This document shows, piece after piece, positions 26,703-35,478 of a stretch of 52,683 nucleotides of DNA. Each line of letters starts with the position of its first letter. Position 1 is the first letter of the stretch. The notes below the pieces were generated by a model. It saw only the letters and a list, made by a program, of their open reading frames with translations, did no database searches and was not told the DNA's origin. A program made the translations under genes and the position numbers. Source of the DNA: Tenericutes bacterium 4572_104 (lineage in GTDB: Bacteria > Bacillota_I > Bacilli_A > Izemoplasmatales > UBA5603). The stretch lies in the NCBI GenBank assembly GCA_002084435.1, contig NBLG01000011.1, forward strand, positions 1 to 52,683, given 5' to 3'.

Positions 26703-29069
26703 ATGAAAGTATCATTACATTGGTTAAAAGAATATGTAGAACATGAATATGACCTTAAAAGAATTGAAGAATTATTTAATTTAAAAAGCCAAGAAGTAGA
26801 AGCTTTTTATAAATTAGTTGATATTGAAAACCTAGTAATTGGTGAAGTTTTAACCTGCGATAAACATCCTGAAGCTGATAAATTAAACGTTACCACCGTA
26901 AACGTTGGTGATGAAGTATTACAAATTATTTGTGGAGCACCGAATGTAAGAAAAGGTCAAAAAGTTATCGTTTCTAAGGTTGGTTGTGTTTTACCAGGAA
27001 ACTTTAAAATCAAAAAAGCTAAAATTAGAGGAATTGAATCATATGGAATGATTTGTTCCCTAGAAGAACTTGGAATCAAAGATTTTGATTCTGAAGAAAA
27101 TGGAATATATGTTTTAGGAGACGATGCTTTAGTTGGGCAAAATCCTCTTGAATATTTATATTTAGACGACTTTGTTTTGGATTTAGATTTGACAGCTAAT
27201 AGACCTGATTTATTATCTATTGAAGGTATTGGATATGATTTAGCTTGTATGCTAGATAAAGAATTATTCTTGAAAGAACATCGTTATACATATAAACAAG
27301 TTGAAAATCCTATAGAAGTATTCACTGAAACGAAGGATTGTTTAGCTTATTACGGACAAGTGATTGATAATATAAAAATAAAACAAAGTCCATACTGGTT
27401 AAAATCTAGGTTGTTAGCCGCAGGAATTAGGCCGATTAATAATGTAGTGGATATTACTAATTATGTAATGCTTGAATATGGACAACCATTACATGCTTTT
27501 GACTATGATAGTTTAGATTCAAAAACTATTTTAGTAAGACATGCAATAGAAAATGAAGAGTTAGTTACCCTAGATGGTGAAAAGCGTAAATTACTAAAAA
27601 CAGACGTTGTAATTACAGATAGTTTAAAACCAATTGCATTAGCTGGTGTTATGGGGGGATTAGATACAGAAGTAAAATCAACCACGACCAAAATATTATT
27701 AGAATCAGCGTATTTTGATCCTATTAGTATTAGAAAAACTTCAAAAAGACTAGATTTGAAAAGCGAATCATCAACTCGTTTTGAACGCGGAGTTGATCCT
27801 AATAAAATTAAAAAAGCACTTGACTTTGCGACTGAATTATTTATTAAACTAGCTGAAGGTGAAGTGTTGGGTGAATATAGTTTCTTTGATAAAACAAATA
27901 AAAAACCAAAAGAAATTGAATTATCTCTTGATGTGCTTAATAAAGTAACAGGTTATACTTTTTCAATTAATGAAGTTGAAAAGATATTAAAACGCCTTCG
28001 TTTTGATTATAAGTTACATAATGATATATTCTATATTTTGGTACCTACAAGAAGACAAAATGTATATGGATATCAAGATATAATTGAAGAAATAGTACGA
28101 ATTTTTGGTTATGATAAGATTCCTGTAACTTTGCCTAAAACGCCAACTTCGGGATATCTATCAAAAAAACAAAGATTGAGAAGAACCGTTAGAGAGTATT
28201 TTGTAAATAAGGGATTTAATGAAACAATTAGTTATTCTTTAGTAAATAAAAATGAAGCAATTGAATTTGATAAAACTGATTTAAAAACTATTTCCATTTT
28301 AAATCCAATAAACAAAGATAGAAATGTTTTGAGACATTCTTTAGTACCTTCATTACTTAAATTATTGAAGTATAATGTATCACATAAAAATGAAGATGTT
28401 TACTTATTTGAACTCGGTCGTTCATATTTTGAAAATGAAGAAATAGAATTATTGAGTGGATTAATATATGGAATAAATTCATCTACTCTTTGGCAAGGGA
28501 AAAAAGAAACAGCTGATTTCTATTTATTAAAGGGTATAATTGAAGGATTATTTAAAAAATTAAATATTGAAGATTATAGGATAATAAAATCAGAAAAGCC
28601 AGTTAAATCAATGCATCCAGGAATGACAGCTGACGTTTATATTGGTGAAGAATATGTAGGGTTCATTGGAAAACTTCATCCTCAAAAAGAATACAATATG
28701 GGTGTTGATAAAACCTTTGTTTTTGAACTAAACTTTGATATTATATCTAATAACTATAATTTAGATTTAGTTATGAAACCAATTTTAAAACACCCTAGTG
28801 TCACAAGAGACATAGCCATAGTAGTTGATAAGGATATAGATGCAGAAAAAATAATAAAAGAAGTTAAAATAGCAGGAAAGAAAGCATTGACTGATGTATT
28901 TATTTTTGATTTTTATCAGGGAAATAAAATTGAAGAAAGCAAAAAGTCCATTGCCTTAAAATTGACCTTACAAAATCCAGATAAAACATTAGAAAGCCAA
29001 GAAGTGGATACAATTATATCAAGGATTTTAAAACATCTTGATAAAACACTTCAAGCAAAACTTAGATAG
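26703..29069 (+). CDS. pheT: Phenylalanyl-tRNA synthetase beta subunit
   Basis: PheT partners PheS and edits Tyr-tRNA-Phe. The 788 residues contain an N-terminal EMAP/OB tRNA-binding domain (~40-150, with H-P-E-A-D-K-L), the B3/B4 editing domain (A-N-R-P-D-L-L near 172, N-N-V-V-D-I-T-N-Y near 246), B5, a catalytic-like core and a C-terminal anticodon-binding domain (H-P-S-V-T-R-D near 697). The length is near the 800 typical of bacteria. It is co-transcribed with pheS under the T-box. Confidence 0.96.
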   Translation: MKVSLHWLKEYVEHEYDLKRIEELFNLKSQEVEAFYKLVDIENLVIGEVLTCDKHPEADKLNVTTVNVGDEVLQIICGAPNVRKGQKVIVSKVGCVLPGNFKIKKAKIRGIESYGMICSLEELGIKDFDSEENGIYVLGDDALVGQNPLEYLYLDDFVLDLDLTANRPDLLSIEGIGYDLACMLDKELFLKEHRYTYKQVENPIEVFTETKDCLAYYGQVIDNIKIKQSPYWLKSRLLAAGIRPINNVVDITNYVMLEYGQPLHAFDYDSLDSKTILVRHAIENEELVTLDGEKRKLLKTDVVITDSLKPIALAGVMGGLDTEVKSTTTKILLESAYFDPISIRKTSKRLDLKSESSTRFERGVDPNKIKKALDFATELFIKLAEGEVLGEYSFFDKTNKKPKEIELSLDVLNKVTGYTFSINEVEKILKRLRFDYKLHNDIFYILVPTRRQNVYGYQDIIEEIVRIFGYDKIPVTLPKTPTSGYLSKKQRLRRTVREYFVNKGFNETISYSLVNKNEAIEFDKTDLKTISILNPINKDRNVLRHSLVPSLLKLLKYNVSHKNEDVYLFELGRSYFENEEIELLSGLIYGINSSTLWQGKKETADFYLLKGIIEGLFKKLNIEDYRIIKSEKPVKSMHPGMTADVYIGEEYVGFIGKLHPQKEYNMGVDKTFVFELNFDIISNNYNLDLVMKPILKHPSVTRDIAIVVDKDIDAEKIIKEVKIAGKKALTDVFIFDFYQGNKIEESKKSIALKLTLQNPDKTLESQEVDTIISRILKHLDKTLQAKLR

Positions 29070-29095
29070 GTCACCTAGGGTGACCTTGATTTTTG
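29069..29095 (+). terminator. Terminator after pheT
   Basis: The stem GGTCACC/GGTGACC (29069-29075 and 29079-29085) is followed by a T-rich tract. Confidence 0.85.
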
Positions 29096-29156
29096 TAAAG
29101 ATTAATTTCTTATATTATGATATAATCATAGTAAATTATATAAAAGAAGGAAAACT

Positions 29157-30185
29157 ATGTTAAAATTTTATGATTTAACAATTGACAAATTAAAAGGTAT
29201 ATTGATTAAAAAAGGATATAAGGGATTTTCCGCAGAGCAATTATATAAATGGGTATATGAACAAAAAGTTTTTGATTATGATAAAATGACCAATATTAGT
29301 AAACCCTTGCGTGAAGATTTAAAAGAAACAATAGAGATAAAAGATTTAGAAATAAATACTGTGCAAAAATCAAGCGATGGAACATTCAAATTTCTATTTA
29401 AATTAGAAGATGGAAGTTTAATTGAAACTGTTCTTATGACATATAATTACGGTAAAAGTCTATGTGTCACATCTCAAGTTGGTTGTAATATGGGTTGCAG
29501 TTTCTGCGCATCAGGTTTAATAAAAAAAGCAAGAGACCTAGAAGTATTCGAATTAGTTTCCCAGATCACTACAGTTGAAAACCATTTAGGTATCAGAATT
29601 AGTCATGTTGTAGTTATGGGAACAGGTGAACCATTTGACAATTACGATAATGTAATGGACTTCATTCGCATTATTAATTACAAACATGGTTTACAAATTG
29701 GCTCAAGACATATTACGGTTTCTACTTGTGGAATTATTCCTAAGATATATGAATATGCAAAGGAACCCATTAAAACAAATCTTGCGATATCTTTACACGC
29801 AGCTAATGATAATTTGCGCAGTTCAATAATGCCAATCAACAAATCATATCCTTTAAATAATTTGATTAAAGCTTGTAAGGATTATTATGAAATAACTAAG
29901 AGAAGAATTACTTTTGAATATATTCTTTTAAATGGTATAAATGATTCCGTAGAACAAGCTAATGAACTGAGTGATCTTATTCGAGGAATTAATGCCTATG
30001 TTAATTTAATTCCTTATAACCCTGTAAACGAATTTCAATACGAAAAAACTGATAATTTAAGAGCATCTCGCTTTTATTCACAGTTAATAAAAAGAGGAAT
30101 AAACGCTACATTGAGAAGAGAACAAGGATCTGATATAGACGCTGCTTGTGGTCAATTAAGATATAAAAAAGAAAACATAAATTAA
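29157..30185 (+). CDS. rlmN: 23S rRNA (adenine2503-C2)-methyltransferase RlmN
   Basis: RlmN is a radical-SAM enzyme that methylates A2503 of 23S rRNA and A37 of some tRNAs. The cluster motif C-N-M-G-C-S-F-C (CxxxCxxC) is near residues 111-118. A G-T-G-E-P-F SAM-binding block lies near 158, and the second catalytic cysteine is in A-A-C-G-Q-L near 330. The 342 residues and absence of Cfr-specific spacing favour RlmN. The promoter shows an extended -10 (TGA-TATAAT, 29118-29126). In Bacillus rlmN lies near rsgA-rpe-thiN, as it does here. Confidence 0.93.
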   Translation: MLKFYDLTIDKLKGILIKKGYKGFSAEQLYKWVYEQKVFDYDKMTNISKPLREDLKETIEIKDLEINTVQKSSDGTFKFLFKLEDGSLIETVLMTYNYGKSLCVTSQVGCNMGCSFCASGLIKKARDLEVFELVSQITTVENHLGIRISHVVVMGTGEPFDNYDNVMDFIRIINYKHGLQIGSRHITVSTCGIIPKIYEYAKEPIKTNLAISLHAANDNLRSSIMPINKSYPLNNLIKACKDYYEITKRRITFEYILLNGINDSVEQANELSDLIRGINAYVNLIPYNPVNEFQYEKTDNLRASRFYSQLIKRGINATLRREQGSDIDAACGQLRYKKENIN

Positions 30186-30196
30186 GTATAAATAGT

Positions 30197-30225
30197 TTGA
30201 TTTTTATGGCTAAAAATGGTAGAAT
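30197..30225 (+). promoter_or_regulatory. Promoter of pfkA-rubrerythrin
   Basis: TTGATT (30197-30202) and TAGAAT (30220-30225) are separated by 17 bp, upstream of an AAAAAGGTG ribosome-binding site. Confidence 0.7.
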
Positions 30226-30261
30226 AACCCTGTTAATTTTTAGGAAAAAGGTGAATGAATT

Positions 30262-31401
30262 ATGATAAAAAAAATAAAAAGAATAGCATTACTTACCGGA
30301 GGAGGAGACTGTTCTGGACTGAACGCAGTTATTAGAGCAATAGTTAAGGCAGCGATATTAAAATATAATTATGAAGTTATTGGTTTTAAAGGTGGTTATC
30401 ATGGATTATATATGGATGACTATATTAAATTAGATTTAAAATCAGTATCAGGCATATTCCATCAAGGTGGAACCATCTTAAAAATGTCTAGTAAAGACAA
30501 CTTATTTAAATATAAGATGAAAGATGAAAAAGGTAATGTAATATATAAAGATGTTTCCGATGTAGCTATTGCTAATCTAAAGAAACACAATATTGATGTT
30601 TTAGTAATTATTGGTGGAGATGGAACTTTAACTTCTGCTAGAGACTTTGCAAGAAAAGGTGTCAATATTGTCGGTATTCCTAAAACAATTGATAATGATG
30701 TTCCAGCAACTGAGATAACATTTGGATATAGAACAGCTTTAGACCACATTATGTTAAGCTTGGACGCTTTGCATACAACTGCATATTCACATGATCGTGT
30801 TATGATTTTAGAAGTTATGGGTAGAAATGCTGGTTGGTTAGCTTTAGAAGGCGGAATTGCTGGATCAGCTGATGTTATTTTGATTCCAGAAATACCTTAT
30901 GATATAAATTCAGTAGCGCAGACGATTTTTGATCGCTATAACCGCGGGTCAAAATTTACTATAATCTGTGTATCAGAAGGAGCTAAACCTATAGGTGGAA
31001 CTGTAACTATTAAAGATATTGATGAAGACAGTCCGGATTCAGTTAAATTAGGTGGAATTGGTAGACAATTAGCTGCAGATTTAAGAAAAATAATTAAACC
31101 AGTTACTGGACAAGATATAAGAGTTACTCAATTAGGATATATTCAAAGAGGAGGAGTTACAAACACATTTGACAGAGTATTAAGCACACAATACGGTGCT
31201 CATGCTGTTAAAATGATAGCTGATAATGAATTTGGCAGAATGGTCGTTATTAAAAATGATCGCATGGATTCTGTTAGAATTGAAGAAGTTGTTGGTGCTG
31301 GGCAAACCGGACAAACAAGTGCTGGTGGAGCGAGAATTGTAAATCCTCATGGACATCTTGTAAGAGCTGCTAGAGATATCGGAATCACATTTGGTGATTA
31401 A
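30262..31401 (+). CDS. pfkA: 6-phosphofructokinase, group III type
   Basis: Pfk phosphorylates fructose 6-phosphate, the committed step of glycolysis. The start is T-G-G-G-D-C-S-G-L-N at residues 12-21. The phosphodonor site reads G-G-D-G-T near 118 (the Gly seen in ATP-users) and the catalytic block P-K-T-I-D-N-D near 139 has Lys, which pyrophosphate-users and mixed group III enzymes share. A M-G-R-N-A-G-W block binds the sugar phosphate. The combination predicts ATP use within the actinobacterial-like group III rather than the classic allosteric Bacillus PfkA; this is an inference from two residues. Rubrerythrin follows after 15 bases in the same operon. Confidence 0.9.
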   Translation: MIKKIKRIALLTGGGDCSGLNAVIRAIVKAAILKYNYEVIGFKGGYHGLYMDDYIKLDLKSVSGIFHQGGTILKMSSKDNLFKYKMKDEKGNVIYKDVSDVAIANLKKHNIDVLVIIGGDGTLTSARDFARKGVNIVGIPKTIDNDVPATEITFGYRTALDHIMLSLDALHTTAYSHDRVMILEVMGRNAGWLALEGGIAGSADVILIPEIPYDINSVAQTIFDRYNRGSKFTIICVSEGAKPIGGTVTIKDIDEDSPDSVKLGGIGRQLAADLRKIIKPVTGQDIRVTQLGYIQRGGVTNTFDRVLSTQYGAHAVKMIADNEFGRMVVIKNDRMDSVRIEEVVGAGQTGQTSAGGARIVNPHGHLVRAARDIGITFGD

Positions 31402-31416
31402 AAAAAGGAGAAAAAA

Positions 31417-31959
31417 ATGAAATTAAAAGGAAGTAAAACAGAAAAGAACTTGCAAGAAGCTTTTGCTGGAGAATCAATGGCTAGAAATAAATATACATAT
31501 TATGCATCAAAAGCTAAAAAAGAAGGATATGTAGAAATAGCTGATTTATTTTTAGAAACAGCGCATAACGAAAAAGAACATGCGGAAATATGGTTTAAAT
31601 TACTTCATGATGGAGGAATTCCAACAACTAAAGAAAATTTAAAAGACGCAGCTAACGGCGAAAATTATGAATGGACAGAAATGTACAAGAAATTCGCAGA
31701 AACAGCGCGTGAGGAAGGGTTCACAAAAATAGCTTTTCTATTTGAAAAAGTTGCACTTATTGAAAAGAGACATGAGGAAAGATATTTAAAATTATTATCT
31801 AGATTAGATGAAGATTTAGTATTTAGTGCTGATAATGATGAACAAATTTGGATTTGTTCAAATTGTGGACACATTCATGTAGGGAAAAAAGCTCCTGAAA
31901 TTTGCCCTGTATGTGATCATCCAAAATCATACTTTAGAAGATATGTAGAAACAATTTAA
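31417..31959 (+). CDS. rbr: Rubrerythrin
   Basis: Rubrerythrin reduces hydrogen peroxide in anaerobes. The N-terminal ~130 residues form a diiron four-helix bundle with E-S-M-A-R-N-K-Y and E-K-E-H-A-E motifs, then E-K-R-H-E-E. The C-terminus is a rubredoxin-like domain with two cysteine pairs, C-S-N-C-G-H and C-P-V-C-D-H. The length of 180 residues is normal. It sits 15 bases after pfkA behind an AAAGGAG site and is presumably co-expressed with it. It indicates an anaerobic or microaerophilic lifestyle. Confidence 0.95.
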   Translation: MKLKGSKTEKNLQEAFAGESMARNKYTYYASKAKKEGYVEIADLFLETAHNEKEHAEIWFKLLHDGGIPTTKENLKDAANGENYEWTEMYKKFAETAREEGFTKIAFLFEKVALIEKRHEERYLKLLSRLDEDLVFSADNDEQIWICSNCGHIHVGKKAPEICPVCDHPKSYFRRYVETI

Positions 31960-31963
31960 ACAT

Positions 31964-31988
31964 TTGAAGGCTAAAGGCCTTCTTTTTT
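31964..31988 (+). terminator. Terminator after rubrerythrin
   Basis: The stem GAAGGC/GCCTTC has a TAAAG loop and is followed by a T-run. Confidence 0.87.
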
Positions 31989-32034
31989 TCTTTTTTTGGT
32001 ATAATATAGATATAATGATTTTTGGAGGTATTAT

Positions 32035-32916
32035 TTGAAAAAAGGTAGAATTACAAAACTTATTGGTGGATTATATACTGTTCAGGATGAAGATAAAAAT
32101 AAATATATTGTAAAACCATTAGGAATATTTAGGTATCATAATATATCACCTAAAGTAGGGGATATTGTCGATTTTGATCAAGATAATATTACAAAGGTTT
32201 ATCCGCGAAAAAACGAATTATATCGACCTATGATAGCTAATGTAGATCAAGTATTAATTATAAATTCTGCTAAAAAACCTAATTTTAGTTTTCTATTATT
32301 GGACAAATTTTTAGCTATAATTACTGCTTTTAATATTCAACCAATTATAATTGTATCTAAAATAGATTTAATGTCTGAAGAAGAATTAAATGATTTAAAA
32401 AATAATCTTTCATATTATAATCAGTATTTTAAAGTAATATATTACAGTTCAAAAACAAAAGAAGGTATTTCGAAAATATTAGAAGTTATATCTAATAAAG
32501 TGAATGTTTTAGCTGGACAAACTGGAGCTGGAAAATCTTCGCTTTTAAATGCAATCAATCCCAAATTAAATTTAGAAACCAATGAGATTTCTAAAGCATT
32601 GGGAAGAGGAAAACATACTACAAGACATGTGGAAATATATGAATTTGGGAATGGATATATTGCTGATACGCCAGGTTTTTCAAAGTTAGAATTTCAAGAT
32701 TTTGAAGCCGATCAATTAAGATATTATTACCCTGACTTTTTTGAAAAAAGTTCAAAATGCAAATTTAATGGATGTACTCATACTCATGAACCTGGATGTG
32801 AAATTAAAAGATTAGTGGCTGAAAATATAATACCAAGAATAAGATATGATAATTATTTACAAATATACCAAGAAATTTCAAATATAAAACGTATATATAG
32901 GGGGAATAACAAATGA
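32035..32916 (+). CDS. rsgA: Ribosome small-subunit-dependent GTPase RsgA
   Basis: RsgA is a late 30S-assembly checkpoint GTPase. It has the circular permutation typical of the family: G4-like S-K-I-D-L (~103), then the P-loop G-Q-T-G-A-G-K-S-S near 160, then D-T-P-G-F near 210. An N-terminal OB fold and a C-terminal zinc knuckle (C...C-T-H-T-H...C near 242-257) flank the GTPase. The TTG start at 32035 follows GGAGG. The stop overlaps the rpe start (ATGA), as in the rsgA-rpe-thiN operon of Bacillus. Confidence 0.94.
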   Translation: MKKGRITKLIGGLYTVQDEDKNKYIVKPLGIFRYHNISPKVGDIVDFDQDNITKVYPRKNELYRPMIANVDQVLIINSAKKPNFSFLLLDKFLAIITAFNIQPIIIVSKIDLMSEEELNDLKNNLSYYNQYFKVIYYSSKTKEGISKILEVISNKVNVLAGQTGAGKSSLLNAINPKLNLETNEISKALGRGKHTTRHVEIYEFGNGYIADTPGFSKLEFQDFEADQLRYYYPDFFEKSSKCKFNGCTHTHEPGCEIKRLVAENIIPRIRYDNYLQIYQEISNIKRIYRGNNK

Positions 32917-33551
32917 AAGTATCGCCATCTTTTTTAAGCTGTGATTTTACAAAATTAAAAGCTGAAATAGAATCTATTTCAATTGCAGAATGGATTCACT
33001 TTGATGTTATGGATGGTAAATTTGTGCCTAATATTACATATGATTACAATAAATTAAAAGAAATTAAAAAATATTCTAAACAATTTTTTGATTGTCATCT
33101 GATGATAAATTACCCAGAAAAATATGTTCAAGATTATATTGATGCAGGAGCTGATTTGATAACTTTTCACTTTGAAGCTACTAAAGAATATATACCTTTA
33201 ATTAGATATATTCAAAGTAAAGGTATTAAGGCAGGCATTTCTATTAAGCCTAATACAAAAGTAACTGAATTAGATAATATATTAAATATTATAGATTTAA
33301 TATTAATCATGAGTGTTGAACCAGGGCGTGGTGGACAAAAATTTATACCAAGTTCAATTGATAAAATTTCATATTTAAATAAAAAAAGACATGAATTTAA
33401 TTATAGATATTTAATTGAAGTAGATGGAGGAATAAATTTTGAAACTGCCAAGCTAGTAAAAAAAGCTGGCTGCGATGTAATTGTTGTTGGATCTTTTATA
33501 TTTAAAAATGATAATCGCGAACAATTAATTAAGGAGTTAGAAAATGTTTGA
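32913..33551 (+). CDS. rpe: Ribulose-phosphate 3-epimerase
   Basis: Rpe interconverts ribulose 5-phosphate and xylulose 5-phosphate in the pentose phosphate pathway. TIM-barrel motifs are clear: S-P-S-F-L-S at the N-terminus, H-F-D-V-M-D-G-K-F-V-P-N near 29, D-C-H-L-M-I near 66, S-V-E-P-G-R-G-G-Q-K-F near 135 and E-V-D-G-G-I near 169. The 212 residues are normal. It overlaps rsgA by 4 bases and thiN by 8. Confidence 0.94.
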   Translation: MKVSPSFLSCDFTKLKAEIESISIAEWIHFDVMDGKFVPNITYDYNKLKEIKKYSKQFFDCHLMINYPEKYVQDYIDAGADLITFHFEATKEYIPLIRYIQSKGIKAGISIKPNTKVTELDNILNIIDLILIMSVEPGRGGQKFIPSSIDKISYLNKKRHEFNYRYLIEVDGGINFETAKLVKKAGCDVIVVGSFIFKNDNREQLIKELENV

Positions 33552-34158
33552 TAAAATAAAAATATTCGCTGGCCCTAATAACTATGATTTTGAACATTTA
33601 TATTTTGAAGAAGCGAATGAATTCCTAATAGGAGTTGATTCAGGGCTTGAGTATTTGGCCAATATCGATAAGAATATAGATTTAGCAATAGGCGACTTTG
33701 ATTCGATTGATATTGCAAAATATGATAAGATTAAGTCTAAATGTAATAAGATTATTACTTTAAATACTGATAAAAAAATGACGGATTTATCATTCGCCTT
33801 AGATTATATTTATAATAATATGGATTATAATTCTATAGAAGTTTATGGAGGCATTAGTGGTAGAGTTGATCATTTCTTAGCTAATATTAATCTTATAAAA
33901 AAATATAATTTTACAATGAAAGATGATAAACATTATATATATATGTTAAAAAAAGGAAAACATAAAATAAATAATTATAAAAAATATATATCATTCTTTG
34001 CTATTGAAGATTGTTATAATTTATCTATTAGAGGGTTTAAATTTTCTTTAAACAATTACTATTTAAGCACTAATGACTCTTTATGTGTTTCTAATGAGGG
34101 TGAGGGAGAAATCGAATTTTCTAAAGGAAAAATATTAGTCATATCTACCAATGATTAA
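33544..34158 (+). CDS. thiN: Thiamine pyrophosphokinase
   Basis: ThiN converts thiamine to thiamine diphosphate. Family motifs include G-V-D-S-G near 31, A-I-G-D-F-D-S near 49, D-K-K-M-T-D-L-S-F-A near 76 and a G-G-I-S-G-R-V-D-H block near 102. The 204 residues are typical. It is the last gene of the overlapping rsgA-rpe-thiN set. The region is more AT-rich and lysine/asparagine-rich than its neighbours, but no motif is missing. Confidence 0.88.
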   Translation: MFDKIKIFAGPNNYDFEHLYFEEANEFLIGVDSGLEYLANIDKNIDLAIGDFDSIDIAKYDKIKSKCNKIITLNTDKKMTDLSFALDYIYNNMDYNSIEVYGGISGRVDHFLANINLIKKYNFTMKDDKHYIYMLKKGKHKINNYKKYISFFAIEDCYNLSIRGFKFSLNNYYLSTNDSLCVSNEGEGEIEFSKGKILVISTND

Positions 34159-34184
34159 TTAGAAAAATGTGAGGATGTAAACAA

Positions 34185-35477
34185 ATGAAAAAAATACTAA
34201 TACTATTAAATATTATATTGCTTGTTGGAGTATTAAGCGGCTGTACTTTTATGGAGCTTTTTACTGAGAATACTGATGATACTACAGTTTTAGCTACAAC
34301 TAATGAGATTACTACTAATATTACCACTAAAACTTTCAATAAAGATGAAATTCTATCAGAGGTATATGCAAGAATTTATCAAGACTTATATGATGAAGTA
34401 AAACAAGAAGTTATTGATAATATTTCCGAAGAAAGATTCGATGAAATATATTCTAGTATATTGTCTCAATTGATTCAAAAAATAGATGATGGGGATATTA
34501 CAGTCACTGCGGAAATGATAGTTGATATGATTAAAAATGTTGAAGAATCATCAGCTCAAGCTGTGGTCGGAGTAACATCTCTTAATGAGTATGGAATTAG
34601 AATGTCAATTGGTTCTGGAGTTATCTACAAACAGGTTGGAAATAAATATTATATTGTCACAAATCATCATGTCGTTGAAGATGGCACCTCTTTTGAAGTT
34701 AGATTTGCAGATGGTTCAACTAAAGAAGCTATTTTACAAGGAAGTGATTCTTTAGTAGATTTAGCTGTGCTGTATTTCTTTTCAGATGAAAGTTTAGAAG
34801 TCGCTCATTTTGGCGACTCAGATCTAACAGAAAAAGGCGATATCATTTTAGCTGTAGGTAATCCATATGGATATGATTATTTTGGGTCTATGACAATGGG
34901 GATTGTTTCTGGAATAAATCGTTATTTCGATATTGATAATGATGGTGTTAATGATATGTTTGTTAATTATATTCAACATGATGCATCTATTAATTCAGGC
35001 AATAGCGGAGGGGCATTATTTAATATATACGGCGATGTTATTGGTATAAATGTAATTAAAATTTCAGCTACTGATATTGAAGGCATGGGTTTTGCAATAC
35101 CAAGTAACTTAGTGTCTGCTATTTGTAATGATATTGAAGAATTTGGATATTCTAAACAAAAACCGGTATTAGGAATAAACTTTGTTTCAATAGCTGGAAA
35201 TGAAAATTATTTTGATTATTATGGAATAACAATTCCAGAAGAAATCACATATGGATTTTATATTAATGAAGTTATTGAAGGATCAACTTTATATAATTAT
35301 GTTCAACCAGGTGATATATTAGTTGAAATTGCTGGAATTGAATTAACTTCGGCTGAAGATTTTGTCCTGTATTTTTCTCAATATATAGTTGGAGATATTA
35401 TATCAATTACGCTATATAGAAATGGAAAGTATATTACTATTAATAATATTGAATTATTAGCTAGTGTGGAGGGATAA
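34185..35477 (+). CDS. HtrA/DegP-like serine protease, lipoprotein
   Basis: This is a surface-anchored quality-control protease. It has a lipoprotein signal, with a hydrophobic segment followed by a L-S-G-C lipobox near residue 20. A Thr-rich linker and a helical acidic module (~55-120: E-V-Y-A-R-I-Y-Q-D-L-Y and repeats) come next. The trypsin-like domain has the triad His in T-N-H-H-V-V near 160, Asp in V-D-L-A-V near 192 and Ser in G-N-S-G-G-A near 272. A single PDZ-like domain is C-terminal. The next gene is a paralogue starting one base after the stop. Substrates are unknown. Confidence 0.9.
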   Translation: MKKILILLNIILLVGVLSGCTFMELFTENTDDTTVLATTNEITTNITTKTFNKDEILSEVYARIYQDLYDEVKQEVIDNISEERFDEIYSSILSQLIQKIDDGDITVTAEMIVDMIKNVEESSAQAVVGVTSLNEYGIRMSIGSGVIYKQVGNKYYIVTNHHVVEDGTSFEVRFADGSTKEAILQGSDSLVDLAVLYFFSDESLEVAHFGDSDLTEKGDIILAVGNPYGYDYFGSMTMGIVSGINRYFDIDNDGVNDMFVNYIQHDASINSGNSGGALFNIYGDVIGINVIKISATDIEGMGFAIPSNLVSAICNDIEEFGYSKQKPVLGINFVSIAGNENYFDYYGITIPEEITYGFYINEVIEGSTLYNYVQPGDILVEIAGIELTSAEDFVLYFSQYIVGDIISITLYRNGKYITINNIELLASVEG

Positions 35478-35478
35478 T

